A stretch of 64,000 nt of DNA from assembly GCA_021464245.1 (NCBI GenBank), contig JADCRB010000036.1:2547947-2611946 (forward strand), written 5' to 3'. The stretch comes from Carallia brachiata (taxonomy: Eukaryota > Streptophyta > Magnoliopsida > Malpighiales > Rhizophoraceae). Below the pieces are notes generated by a model. The model was not told where the DNA came from, searched no databases, and worked only from the letters and a program-made list of their open reading frames with translations. Position numbers and translations under genes: made by a program. Positions 38,563 through 50,960 of this stretch are shown here, piece after piece (within the stretch, counting starts at the first letter, position 1; every line of letters begins with the position of its first letter).

Positions 38563-39450
38563 CCTGTTACACTGGAATTTATTCCAATCAATCCTATCAA
38601 TCAATCAGTGTCCAAATTCAACCATATAAACCACCCAAAAGAAACCAACTTTTTGATTTTGAATTTGCTCAAACAATCTCAAAACCAAATCTTTATTGGT
38701 AAACAAAGTGCACCAAAATCAAAGCTACCTTCGATCTTTCTCCTCAGATCTTCCAAACCAACCTAACAAGATCATTGCTTTACACCTCCAAGTTAATGCA
38801 ATCCTTCTTATAGTTTCTAAGCACACCCCCAAAATGAGAAAGTCCAAAATAACAAACATTAGAGCATTGTTTTCTCCGTCAGAGTTAGTTCATCTACCCA
38901 ACTGTAAACTTTACAAAAAACAAGAAGTTGGATAACAATAAATAAAAGAAAAATGAAAGCTGAAGTCAAACAAACACCGACCTTATCTATCATGCATTGT
39001 GAACTACAATGCTTATTTTGTGCACCTCAAAATCCTATTAATTCATATCAGTCAATTTGCAAAGATTTCAACTTTGGCGGTTTCTTTTTTTTGGAGGGAA
39101 ACAAAGCACCAAAAAAAAAAAAAAAACCAGCTGGCAGAGAGAATGTGGGAAGAGAAAGGCACAAAAGGTGCATGCAAAGGAAAGAAAAAAGGAAAGCAAG
39201 AAAATGGTGAGCCAAATGGCTGTGCACATTACAGAGACTACAGAGAGATGGGAAGCATTGATTAGTACAGTTGAGTTGGGTGAGGCGATTTAGGCAGCAT
39301 TAAAGGACTTTTTTTTGGGTACAGCCAACTTCCCCAGTAGTCCTTAATGTTTGTATGACTAGCTTTGGTTTGGTCCCGACTCCTTGTCCCATGTGACCAT
39401 GCCCATTAGCCCATTCCCACATTTTTTTTCCTTTTCTTTTCAACCAAATT
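38563..39450 (-). promoter_or_regulatory. 5' UTR and promoter region of the GPDH gene
   Basis: Upstream of the GPDH start codon lie A-rich leader sequence and purine-rich tracts (about 39110-39290) with no open coding frame of note. A 5'-UTR intron is possible but not shown. A single AGCCCA (site II complement) lies near 39410. Confidence 0.35.
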
Positions 39451-41621
39451 CAAAAAAAAAAAAAAAAGACAAAAGAAAGACAAAATAGCACATGGAAAAT
39501 ATTCTAATTATTACATTTGTGAGTTAACGCCGTGATAATCTTTTCCTATTTTTATCTAACCATTTTTTGTAAGAAATGCTCACTATTCGCGTAATATTAT
39601 TAGGTTTGAGTAAGTTTTTTTCACATTCGATCGTGATAATATAAGATCATAAACTAGTTGGTTTCTTTCTAAAACCTTTAGTTACACCTCAACAAATACC
39701 TCACTGCATATAAGGGTGTAAAAAATTCGAATTCAAATCAATACGAGAAAAGAATCATACGAATCATTACTCATGCCACTATCTCGAGACGTGACCATTT
39801 TTCCTCTTCAAATCTTAGTTAGCATGTATTATAATTTTTGTTTTAAATTTGACCGAATTGTTTTTTTCTTTTTGAAGAGTAATCTTTACTTCTACCAATT
39901 CATACACACAAATGTTCCTCACAAAAAAAAAAAAAAATCATACACACATATATTATTAAAAATTTTAATTTTTAAAATTTAATTTGTTGCTCATTCTTTT
40001 AACTCGTGTAACAACTTAAACTTTGAATTCAATGATTTTTCAACAAAATATCAAAATGTTTATGATGTAAAGTTTTTGAGTTAAAACAATAAAACTCGGC
40101 ATTAAAGCTTTCATTCTAATTAGCTTGCGGCTGAGGGTTGCGTGTCAACAGCGGCGTGATGCACATGTGTACGCATACTGCATTTATATGGTTTGTTTGC
40201 ATGTAAAACAATTACTTTTCAAACTACTTTTAAACCGTCAAACATTAGTCAACTCCGCCTCCGCCTTGCAGTTAATATGTTGTTTGAAAAAAGAGTTCTT
40301 TATTTAGTGTGAATAAGTGGACACCCAAACACCCGTCACCAATTTCAGGTTAGATTATCAAACTTTTTTGTTCCACGTATTGCGTGATGCATTCACATGC
40401 ACATCCGCACAAAACTTTTTTTTTTTTTGTTTGTTAGTATTGAGCCATGAGCAATATCACACAATTATTTTTTTACATTTTCATAAATTATATATTTTTT
40501 TTTCAGAATTAGAAATAAAACTTTTAAAATAAAAATATGTATTCTTTAACGTTAAAGTGTCTCTAGTTATTATTTCTAATCATACGCTAGAATAATAAGA
40601 AATAAGGGTACTCTTTTTTTTAATAGGTGAATTTTTAACGATAATAAGTAAATGTTCGACCCCTAAACTTTACGAAGTGGATCTGATTCAGTCCCTAAAA
40701 AAGGATTAAATCAAGTCTCTCAACTTGAATCTGAGCATGAAAAAATGTCTAATGAATAACATGTGCCCAAATTCTGTTCGAGCTCCAACGGCTCGTACGA
40801 ACATTCGTGATGAAATAATACAATGTCGGCCTCCTTTATCTTTGCTTCAATCAAATTTAAGTTAAAATAAAAATGGAGGAATATCCAAGATTTTTAGAAC
40901 TAGATAGATCCAGAAAAAATGATTTCCTATACCCACTTATCTTTCAGTCAAAAAATATAAAAATAAATTTAACGATATTATAACGAACCGTTGACCAAAA
41001 AACATTACGATATTGTGTAATATTACAATATATCTTTAATTTTTTTCAGTAGACAAATGCTATATAAATGGAATTTACGAAGACATCTGTTTTACCAAAG
41101 AATTTACACATCACTAAAAGAATCTATATATGTTATGAAAGCAGTTATACGGACGTGTAAAATGCACAGGATGGAGACAAGCCACTCAGCAACATCGAAA
41201 AGGTTATATATATATATATATATATGAGCTTGGTTTTGGAGCTCAAGCAGCTTTTCTTGAGGATTTGTTTTGATATATTTAAAATAAAATTTATTATCAA
41301 ATTATTATAATTTTATTAATAAAAAAATAATAAAAGATTGAAATATAAATTATTATCTTATTTTTTATTATTTTTTATTATGACAGTTATAAAAAATTGA
41401 CAGTTAATTATTTTTTTAAATCATCAAAATAAAAATCAGGATATTTCACTCGGGCTCCCACAATTTTTTGTATATATATATAAACAGTAACTTGCATAAT
41501 AAAAATAAAATTATTTTATTTAGACATAGTTATCGTTGCTTGTCCCTGTCCTGCAACCCCTTTTTTTTCCCGTGCAGTGTTTACTGAGTTTTTCCGTTTT
41601 GTTACTGATACACTCGAATTC

Positions 41622-41770
41622 TTTTTTCTTTTTTTTTGTCAGCTAACCTAATGACTAAAAGAATTTTGTTAAAGCGCAAGGGGAAGGAAAGGAATTATTA
41701 GGTGGGGATTCAAATTTTTGACTAACCGATTGGAGCAACATGCTCTAACAGCTTGGGCAAGTGCCCAACT
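41622..41770 (-). mobile_element. Putative tRNA-derived SINE
   Basis: On the minus strand a tRNA-like head contains GTTAGAGCATG (A-box region) and, about 40 bases on, GTCAAAAATTTGAATCCCC (B-box region). The + strand T-run at 41622-41638 would be its poly(A) tail. This order of A box, B box and tail is that of plant SINEs. Target-site duplications were not identified. Confidence 0.45.
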
Positions 41771-42005
41771 TTTACACTTGGATTCTAGATGGTGATTTGG
41801 ACATATTGATATATATATACGTGTCCCATGCGGGCCAGTGTTGATGAACCATGGAAAAATGGGCTGACGTTGACAAAAAAACCATCTCCAAATCCGAATT
41901 GACCTTACCTGGGTGCTCCAGAGTCCAGACATAGACATGGACCCAAAGTTGATTTGGGCTAAAGGTCATACCGAAAAGACCCTAGGTATTAGTCATTTGA
42001 ACACT

Positions 42006-42995
42006 TGACATGTAAGAGTTAGCGGCACCTTATGTCAATTTTTAGTATGAGATTTTAGAGTGACTGGACACTTCCTAAGGTAAGGTGAAAATTGAGAGGG
42101 TCAGCGTAGGTACATGCTTATATGCGAGTTTCAGTGTGGATTAAGACTTAGATTGGATAAACAATGTTAGACTACATGTTTGTGGACTCCATCAGATGGG
42201 TCGTGGGCTTAGGTCAAGAGGACCAAAACACAAGGCGGGGTCTTGGCCAAGTCTGCATGACACAGCATGGCACCGCGTGACACTGAGTCTCCTACGACGT
42301 GTGAAACGTGGAGACGTGCGACACGTGCAGACGTACGAGTGTGACTCTATCCAATTGGCTGAGCATCAAGATAATGCTCATCAGATCGTGTATGGCAAAA
42401 GATCGTTGGTAGATAACACTTATCGAAATCAAGTGATGAATGATCGTGGGAGATAAGTCTTATCAGTATCAAGTCATGGATGAGATCGTGGGAAGATGGG
42501 GATATGACAAAGGATCGTGGGTAAATAAGACTTATCGAGATCAAGTAATGGATGACCGTGAGAGATAAGGCTTATCAGGATCAAATCATGGATGAGATCG
42601 TGGGAAGATGAGAATTATTAGCCATGATAGATATCATAGGGAGATAATGTTTATCTCTCAATCCTAAATAGTTGGGGGTGTCAGTTATATATAAACCCTA
42701 TGAGTTGTCATTTGTACTCAGTAAAAGAAAAATTACTTAAAGAGAAAGAGTGAAACACTGTTAAAAATTCAGATAATTGTTTTTTTGTATTACTTGAGTT
42801 AAGTAATAAAAGGTTGGAAAATATTCTCGTATATGTTCTTATGTCTCTTTTGAGTGTGTGAGTTCTGTGTTTACTTACAAAGTTTTATTGTGCAATCTTT
42901 GTGTGTGTACGGTTGGCTGACACTAAATATGATTTAGTGTCATCATAAGACGAAATTTTGAGTGAGAAAATGAGTCCTGTAACACCAGCATCATG
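42006..42995 (+). mobile_element. Probable solo LTR of a retrotransposon
   Basis: The region has a U3-like segment, a strong TATA signal followed by AAACCCTATGAG (about 42687-42705), and a downstream T/G-rich segment like an R-U5 region. No gag or pol coding sequence adjoins it on either side. The ends are approximate: a TG at 42006 could be the 5' end, but I did not find a convincing 5-bp target duplication. Confidence 0.4.
42401..42617 (+). repeat. 112-bp tandem repeat, two units, each of two related halves
   Basis: Related segments begin at 42401, 42442, 42513 and 42554. The first and third match best, as do the second and fourth, so the higher-order period is 112 bp with sub-repeats of about 41 bp built on GATCGTGGGAGATAAG and TTATCAGGATCAA-like sequence. 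It sits upstream of the LTR TATA signal, where enhancer repeats are common. Diverged units without spacers exclude a CRISPR array. Confidence 0.7.
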
Positions 42996-45900
42996 CAAAT
43001 TGGATCAGTCAGGCTCTCTGTACGCGCGAGAAAACGTATGGAATTGGGTAACATATTTCAAATGGACAATTTTCTATTAGGGTTGCCCATCATTTGATGT
43101 AACTGCTTGTCTTTGAGCACAAAGTGGAACCCCGAATTTGCTGCTCACTGGAAAGTCGAAAAAAGTTTTTTAACGGGTCCAGTCCACTGCTTCGCGTGGC
43201 AAGTTGTACACGGTAGGATCCACACTAACTTGGGAACTATGGCACATGGGCTTTTGCCTATGGAAAAAAAGTTGACAGAGTTGACGTTTTTAATAAAATT
43301 TAAATTCTCGCAAAAATAATTAGATGTCCAAGTGACTGCTTCAAAATGTTTTACAAGACCACTTCAAATGTAAAACAAATTTTTTAGGGAGCAAATTTTA
43401 TTTCTTTTATTTTTTTGAATACAAAAAAAATTTATTATGAACATGACAGTTATCGAAAATGTGAACTAAAACTGATTTTTAAATTATTGACGTCCTCGTT
43501 CAACCTCTCTATAAGGGAGACTAATCATTGGAGTATTCTTGAATCTGAATCAAACCCTTCAAATCCGACTATAGTGTTAATGAATTTTAAACTTATATAA
43601 TGTGCTCATACTGAAAATTCCCAATTGTAGAAGGCGCAACAATGCGAAAACTCAAACTCAAGTTAACGTTAAAAACGACGTGTTAAATCAACACATGTTG
43701 TCATTTCCGATGTTAGAGAGCAAACTTTATATGTAAAGTGAAAAAATATATCATATAATTTAGCTATCTAAGTCAAGACCTAAGAATGTAAAACACTTCA
43801 TAACACGCTGTTTCGCAATTCTCTCTATATTTTGTCCACGTATTGCTTCCTCTCTCCGCACTCTCTTTGTATATTCTCGTTTTATGCTTTATTTCTATTT
43901 TTCTCATCTCTTTAAAGACTTTCTCCACCTCACTCTCTCATCGCTTTCAACTCATTCTTTGCTCTTTATCTCTTTATATTTTCCCCTCTCTACAGTTTCT
44001 TTTTATATCAGATATTTATTAAAAAAAATTATTGAAAAATAACAAAAAGCAAAAGAATAACAAAAGAAACCAACAGCATGGCTGAAAACAAACTCTTAAA
44101 TTTCAACCAAATTGTTTTATAACGAAGTAAAAATGTGATCGCAATTTAAATCAGCATAATATTTGGTGATACATAACGACGTAGGTTCTATTTTAAGTGG
44201 TTAATGAAACATCGTTCTAAAACCATGAGTTTCATGACGTATCAATAAGAGCTAAAATGCCAACCGATAATAAAAAAAAAAACCCCCCAATTTTAACGCT
44301 TAGACGTTAATTTGAGAACATGTTAGATACTTAATTAGATGTAAATTGGCATGTCGATCAAATTTTTAACGGATATGAAACGAATCAAGTCCAAGATCGG
44401 AAAATGCCAATAAATTACAAAGTAGTTGACTAAATGCTGGTCAAATTAGTGGACCTGATGAATATTTTTCTTTTTGTGACTTACTGTTCATATGGTCGTT
44501 CCAATATCATCAATTATCAATCTTCTTTGTTTTCTTTTTTTTTTTTGGCCAAAAATCTTCTTTGTTTTTTAATCTGTTAGTGCTATAAGCTCCGTATCGC
44601 TATAAACTTATTAGTCTGGTAATTGTACTGAATACCGTTGTTATTTTACACAAAACTATAATAAATCTTGAGCCACAAAGAGAAAACCATAGTGTCCTAA
44701 GAGGACACTTCATAATTTCGGTATGTAGACTTTTTATTTTAAACAACTTAACGTGTAATATTAAAAATAATGTGTAAAATTTATGAAAATAAAAAAATTA
44801 TCTCGTTATAGACTCAAAAATTTAAACTGTATACGTGAATATAATTTTTTTTTTTAAAAAAAAGAATTACTCCTTTCATACCTCATTAACAACAAACAAA
44901 TGGCCTGGAAACCGGATGGATTAGCTTAAATGGGTTGGTGCTATCCTCTGTTTCGTATAATCCAAATACGGAAAAGAAACTCCAATCCATATCCATCAGA
45001 TTTGGTTGACTGGCTAGATAAAGTCAACTTTGTACATATTTTACGCGGCGCCCCCGTGCGACCCGCCATGTGGAGCTTACTCGGTGCCCATTTGCCGACG
45101 TTTGCGCTCAAATTGATTGATGTGGGTGATAATTGAATTGTTACTTAATTTGTTATTTCTACCTGCGTGAAATTTTTTTTATCCATCATTTTAAGAACTT
45201 GTTGCGACTCTAAAAACAGATCAAACGTACACTCCCTTTTTGCTAAACTTGTAGACAAAACTAACCTCAAATAACTGCACATATTAGGTTTTTAACTTCC
45301 AAAATATTAAGTTGGATATCATTTCTCATTATGTGCATACGAAAGAGAGCATATTTGCACAAATTTTAATCCTTTTGTTTCAAAGGGAATTGTTGGGAAA
45401 ATACAAGAACTTAAAACTGATGATAATACTGATATGATTCAAGTAAATAATAGATTCATAGATTTAACATTATATTTTAACTCAAAATTTTAAAGTATTG
45501 AATTTATGAGTTCTTTTTTAAATGTATATTAATCACTTGTTTTTATCTTTCATAATATGAAATTTTGTACTCAGACAACTTACATTCAAAATCTCAACAG
45601 AAATTGTACTTCATCCATTTGGAGACTAACAACAAATTGTTAATGAAAAAAATTTCGGTAATCAAGAGTTTTTTTAAGGGGGAACTATTGAAATTAGGTT
45701 ACAAGAAAGATACAGATCTGAACTCCTTTAATTTTTTTCCCAAATGTCTAACAAGTCAGATACTTTTTTTTATGAAAATAGATGCAAAAATAATAAATAA
45801 ATTGCATTATACTATAGCTGGACTGTATACATTTTAAACTAAGGATCGGATAGTGGGAAATTGAATAGAAAAGAAATGAAAAGAAAATAGTATAGTAATG

Positions 45901-46440
45901 ATAATGTTATAATTGATAAAAAAATAATTATTAAAAAGTTGTGAGAAAGAAAATGAATAATAATTTGTGAGAGAAAAAATAAAAAATAATTGTTTGAATT
46001 TACAGAAAATAAATAAAAAAAAATAAAAAGATTTTCATTTTCCTCTCATTTTTCTTTCTTTTTCCATTGAAAATTTGCCAATTAAGGCTACATGATCTAC
46101 TTTATGGAATAAAACATAAATAAAAAAGGGCCGAGAAATTTGCGTCGATATTATTGTCAAAGCTCACATTCCCAATTTGCTAAACAAACATATATATATG
46201 TATGGTCTATGGCAAGGCAAACTGACAAAGAAATTAGGCACGTTTTCTTGTTTTTATTTGGTGGTAGGGTTCTTGCTAATGCCGCCATTATTAATTGTCT
46301 TCGTTCTCTTAGCAAAAGTCAAAAAGTCCGTTGACGCGGTTTAGATATATTTCACGCGGAGCCCGCCCGAGCCCGACCATCGTGGTTTAGGTGCTACAGA
46401 TCTTCCGTTGTTAAGATTATATAAGAATTTTTAATTTGAT

Positions 46441-46560
46441 TATATTTTTTAATTAATATAATTTACTTATAATTTTATATTATATAATACGAAAATTTTT
46501 AAATAAAATTATGTGGTATAAAATTATAAATAAATTATATTTTAAAAAATAATTTTAAAT
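46441..46560. repeat. AT-rich foldback
   Basis: The arm AATATAATTTACTTATAATT (starting at 46455) is matched by the reverse complement of 46516-46541 with one mismatch over 25 bases. Weaker pairing extends outwards. It is about 530 bases upstream of the CML start codon. This is possibly a small MITE; no target duplication was found. Confidence 0.5.
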
Positions 46561-47071
46561 TTTAAATTTTACTACATTTGATATAATTAAACTTATATTC
46601 ACAAATTATTTTAACTAGCGTAATATTTTATGGCAATTGATAGGAGAACATAGAAATTAGCGACTCGGTGGTTATTTAGAGAGTTTTTTCTCTTGACGTT
46701 CGAGTTTTTTTGGTAGCATTGGTTTATTATTTTGAGATCTATATTGAAAGTATATTCTTAAATTTTAAAATTTTTAATACTACAATCAATCAATTATAAA
46801 AAAACTCTCGCAAATTATTTCGATTGTTACTAATAGATCCGATGACTAATACTGTAGTAATGTATTTTTTTATTAAAAAAACATGCGGAAGAAAAAAAAA
46901 ATTCAATAATGGTATATTAGTAATAATGTAAAGAATCAGGAGCCAATCTGCCACGCTACAAAGGCTTATAACTTTATATCCACCCACCGCTCGAAGCACA
47001 AAGAAACCCCAGTTGCATTTTGCATTAACATTTCTCTGAAAATTCAAAATCTTCAGCTTTTCCGTCTAATC

Positions 47072-48900
47072 ATGTCCGGGTACCCTCCTTCAGGCCACGG
47101 CTATGGCTACGGCGGCGCACCACCTGCCCAGCCTTACGGAGCAGCTCCTCCGTATGGTGCTCCGCCACCGCAGCAGCCTTACGGCGCACCGTCCGCTCCA
47201 TACGGCGCGCCATCCGCTCCATACGGCGCGCCATCAGCTCCTTACGGAGGAGCGCCTTACGCGCCGCCCGCAGGGGCTCCCGCCGGTGAGAAGCCTCCTA
47301 AGAACAAGCCATCACAGTATGGTGGCGCCGCTCCCGGTGGCTACCCGCCGCAGCCTGGCTCGTACGGGAATCCGTTCGCCGCTCTCTTGCCGTCGGCTTT
47401 TCCTCCGGGCACCGATCCCAGCATCGTCGCCTGCTTCCAGGCAGCCGACCAGGACGGGAGTGGTTTGATCGACGATAAGGAGTTGCAGATGGCGCTTTCG
47501 GGCTATAATCAGAGCTTCAGCATGAGGACCGTCCATCTCCTCATGTACCTCTTCACGAACACCAACACCAGGAAGATCGGTGAGCGTTTAATTTCCATTT
47601 CACGCTTAGTTTCTTTTGTTGTTTGGTGCAGTACTGTAATAATTGCAGCGGCGCATGCTAGCAGAAGCTCAGCAGTCAGTTTCTTGCGTGCGCTGGGTGC
47701 GCTCTGTCTGTAATCTGTTTGAAAACATTTAATATTCCAGCCTTTTTTTTTTAAAATTTTCTAATTAGTGTTGTGATTATGCTAATTCAGGACCAAAGGA
47801 ATTCATTCAAGTGTTTTATAGTCTTCAGAGTTGGAGGGTGAGTGTTTTAATTATTGTTGTTTGTATTTTTGATGATAAAAATAAAAATTGATGTTGAACC
47901 CTTTGTTATTGAACTTCGATTCAGGGTATTTTCGACAGATTTGACAGGGATAGGAGTGGCAGGATTGATGCTAACGAGCTGCGAGATGCCCTATTGAGTT
48001 TGGGATTTGCTGTCTCACCAGTCGTTCTGGACTTGCTGGTCTCTAAGTTTGATAAATCTGGAGGAAAAAACAAGTCCATTGAATATGACAATTTCATCGA
48101 GTATGCCTTTCTTTGTTGCTTTATTTTCTTTACTTTATCTTGTTGGGTTTGACATTATGGTCAGTTTTGTTACCTGCTCGAAGTGGGTTAGTTTCAGGAA
48201 TTTTGTTTTCTACCTCGATCAGCCACTAACTTTTTTCTTTCTTTTGTTTTGTCCCCACCTTTTGATCTTCAAATACAGGTGCTGTCTTACTGTGAAGGTG
48301 AGCTCTTAGTTGATGATATTATATCTAATTGTTGCTCTCTGTTGATTGACGAAGAAAACATGGTTACTTATTTGTCTCATGTACACCTGTATAGTTGGAT
48401 GGGTCCAATGGGGTATGAATTTTTATTTGATGGAAGTTGAATTTATTCTACGCTGACAAGGGAGGAGACTAAGTAATTAAACATTGAATTAGCTGTTAAC
48501 ATGATTTATTTCATGTCTTTGTCTAGACCTGAAATTTGATATTGAAGACTTTGAAACATACTCATCGAAATAGATGATTGATATCGGTTAAGATATGACA
48601 AATTGAGGCATAAGACTTCGAAATATTTTGTCATCGAAAAAAAAAAATGATTAAAATCACTCAAGATATTACAAAATGAGGCATCAATGCTAATGTCCCT
48701 AATCTCAGTTTTCTACTAAAAGTTGGTGGTTATGCTTTTTCTTGTCATCATTTGTGTCTTGAGTTTTGATGATGTGGTTAATCATTGTCTTTCAGGGCCT
48801 GACTGAGAAATTCAAAGAGAAGGACACAGCATTCTCCGGATCTGCAACTTTCACTTATGAGGCCTTTATGCTCACTGTTTTGCCCTTTCTTATAGCATAA
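47072..48900 (+). CDS. CML49: Penta-EF-hand calcium-binding protein, CML49/CML50 type
   Basis: A plant relative of ALG-2/sorcin, presumed calcium sensor; partners unknown here. Exons: 47072-47579, 47791-47837, 47925-48100, 48279-48297 and 48796-48900, all GT-AG, giving 284 residues. Residues 1 to about 100 are a Gly/Pro/Tyr/Ala-rich disordered region with three YGAPSAP-type repeats. EF-hand 1 has a canonical loop (DQDGSGLIDDKE, 126-137). The next hand (NTNTRKIGPKEF) lacks acidic ligands and is probably silent. EF-hand 3 is canonical (DRDRSGRIDANE, 192-203). The C-terminal TFTYEAFMLTVLPFLIA belongs to the dimerising helices of the family. Exon 4 is only 19 nt and encodes CCLTVK plus one base; both its splice sites are standard. 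CML49 and CML50 are close paralogs in Arabidopsis and I cannot tell which is the ortholog. Confidence 0.93.
47180..47242 (+). repeat. 21-nt coding tandem repeat, three units
   Basis: Three 21-base units (TACGGCGCRCCRTCNGCTCC plus one base) encode YGAPSAP three times in the disordered N-terminus of the CML protein. Units 1 and 2 differ by two bases, and unit 3 by two more. The frame is preserved for any change in copy number. Confidence 0.85.
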
Positions 48901-49260
48901 TCTGAGAGCTGAAGATGTAGGGGTGTGAAGTTTAAGTCATTTTATTTTACTTCTCTCTGTTTTCTTTCTGTGTAAGTTTTCCTAAAATTATGTCAAACTA
49001 TAAGTCATGCGTCTCTTTGGTTTTGGAGGTTTTGTTTCTCCCCTGTTTAACTGTGTTAGTAGAAATGTTTAATAATGTTGATCCCTCTTGTTACTCGTTT
49101 TCCTACAAATTTTTCCTATTATTGATTTCATGGTCATTTGTGTTACATGAAAAATACTGTGCAATGTTCTCCCTAGTGTGTGTAGTTTCTTCCAACTTGT
49201 ATCGGCAGGCAGGTAGGCTTCCAGCAAGAGCTTTCAAAATCCAAACTGAAAATTGTTAAA
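48901..49260 (+). other. CML 3' UTR (original copy)
   Basis: It starts directly after the stop codon with TGAGAGCTGAAGATG and is T-rich. The segment to about 49180 and its flank to about 49370 recur at 51867-52380, which marks the left part of a tandem duplication. Confidence 0.7.
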
Positions 49261-50603
49261 TATAGTTGTCACAAATATATTTGAGAAGCATATGTAATAA
49301 TATATCAATACCTAATAAGTTTTTATGAAGGTTTCGTGAATGCCATTCATTTGATATGGTTTTATTGTTAGAGATTGTGTTGTTTGTTTGTAAAATTGAT
49401 TAACAAAAACACATCCTATTTTGAAGAAGGTGCGACTAGGGAATGGTTTACTATTATTATTATTATTATTTTCCATATTTCTAAAGTGAGCCACGTAGTG
49501 TCCATTTTCCTTGTTTTTTATTTATTGTTTTAAATTTCTGATTTAATTTAATTCTTCAAACTTTATTAGATTATTTTGAATTTTTTTAAAAAAAATTAGT
49601 TTTTTACTTAAAAAAAATGCTGACGTGACATAATAGAGATTTAACATAAGAGCATCACTGTATGATTGTTTTTAAAGTGACTGTTTTGTAGTTGTTATAT
49701 ACGATATAATAAGTAAAATATATTACATGACAAAAATAAATTATATGACATGCGAAATGAAATTATATGAGACGTATAATTAGTTCTTAACAAAAAAAAA
49801 TTTAATAATTACTTATACGTATCGTATAATTTTTTTGTATAATTTTTTTTTATATGTCATATTTTTTTTTTTAATTTCTCTTCCGTATCATATATTTTAC
49901 ATATTGTGTTGTACGATGATGCACTGACACTTCAATTTTCTAGCCGTTGTCGGACATGTGTAAGATATAGACAAGCGTTCGACACAGCATGAATACGTGT
50001 CCGACATGTTAAAAAGTGTCTGTAAAAAAAAAAAAACATAATTCGTACACACGAGGACACGCTTGAAAAAAAAAAAAAACTGAAAAATTCGAAAGAGGGA
50101 GGACAGTCTGTCGCCTGACAGCGACAGCCACCCTGCCCTTTCTTTTTGTTTTTTTGTTTTTTTCTTTTCTTTTTGAGCCAATCTCCTCCTTTCTAATTTT
50201 TTTTATTTAAAATTTAAATAAGAGATACAGGAGAGAAGATTTGAATTTTTATTTTTACATTTAATTTTTTTTTGTTAATATTTATTATTTAGTATGTATT
50301 ATAAGATTTTAATTATATGTAAAAATATATATTTTATTAGATTTATTTTAACAATAAAAATTATATATATAAACCTCCTAAAATCCAATGAAGCCATATT
50401 TTGTTGGTCGTGGTTTGGCCTCCTCTCCTCCTCTCCTCACTGCCGCTCGCCTTTGCTGGTCCGTCATGGGGTGGTGGTGCGTGCCATTGTTCTACCCTAC
50501 ACTTTCTTGTTGGGTTAAAACTTGAAAACCCAAAACTGTAATTTAGAGGAAAGCAAAAGCACAACGAAAAAAAGCAAACGAAGAAGCAGAAGAACAAGGA
50601 GGA
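49261..50603. other. Spacer between CML and the eIF3e fragment
   Basis: It holds duplicated sequence to about 49370, an ATT run (49451-49470), a MITE-like element (49650-49930), GTGTCCGACA-rich sequence near 49980-50010, and the duplicated eIF3e promoter and leader (about 50400-50603), which matches 53290-53487. Confidence 0.5.
49650..49930. mobile_element. Putative MITE in duplicate unit 1
   Basis: The left end has GAGCATCACTGTATGATTG and the reverse complement of the right end has GTGCATCATCGTACAACAC. These ends flank an AT-rich centre whose halves are also partly complementary. Unit 2 of the tandem duplication shows no obvious counterpart, so it may have inserted after the duplication. 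Family and target duplication are not established. Confidence 0.4.
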
Positions 50604-50960
50604 ATGGCGAAGTACGATCCGACGGCGAGAATCGCACCGGATCTGGACAGGCACCTGCTGTTCCCTCTGTTGGAGTTCCTGCAAGAAAGGCAGCTTTACC
50701 CAGACGAACAGATCTTGAAATCGAAGATAGAGCTGCTCAACAAGACCAACATGGTCGATTACGCCGTGGACATCCACAAGAGCCTCTACCGCACCGCTAC
50801 GTCCCTCAAGGCAACTGGCCATTCGCATTCTTCTAGGACAAATGACCATAAATCGGACAGCTACGTCGCGGGATCAACCAGTCATCGATGCAGTGGACAT
50901 GAGATGCATGTCCACAGTCCTAGGAGCTCGTCCTTAACCAACTTCATTTGGCAGATGTAA
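50604..50960 (+). pseudogene. Truncated eIF3e copy: exon 1 fused to unrelated sequence
   Basis: The first 66 codons match exon 1 of the complete eIF3e gene at 53488, and the nucleotides at about 50690-50770 are almost identical. The upstream 200 bases (promoter and leader) are also duplicated. Past the exon end, homology continues about 35 bases into intron 1, to roughly 50836, and then stops. The frame runs on into unrelated sequence to a stop at 50958-50960, making a 118-codon open frame with 52 novel residues. Exons 2-8 are absent, so it cannot encode a working subunit; the PCI domain is missing. At two positions this copy keeps states I recall for Arabidopsis (IAP, LQERQ) where the full gene differs (IGP, LHERQ), so it is not simply the decayed partner. 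Transcription is unknown. Confidence 0.75.

Larger units (their letters stand above)
39451..47071. other. Gene-poor AT-rich spacer, about 7.6 kb
   Basis: No gene is supported here; the frames present are short and low in complexity. It contains a TA run (41205-41225), a minus-strand SINE-like insertion (41622-41770), a probable solo LTR (about 42006-42995) with a 112-bp tandem repeat, an AT-rich foldback (46441-46560), and the promoter and leader of the CML gene (about 46900-47071). Confidence 0.6.

Noticed and set aside
42401..42617. Spaced repeats that could suggest a CRISPR array
   Set aside because: Units are diverged, contiguous and in a plant spacer; they are tandem repeats of an LTR-like region.
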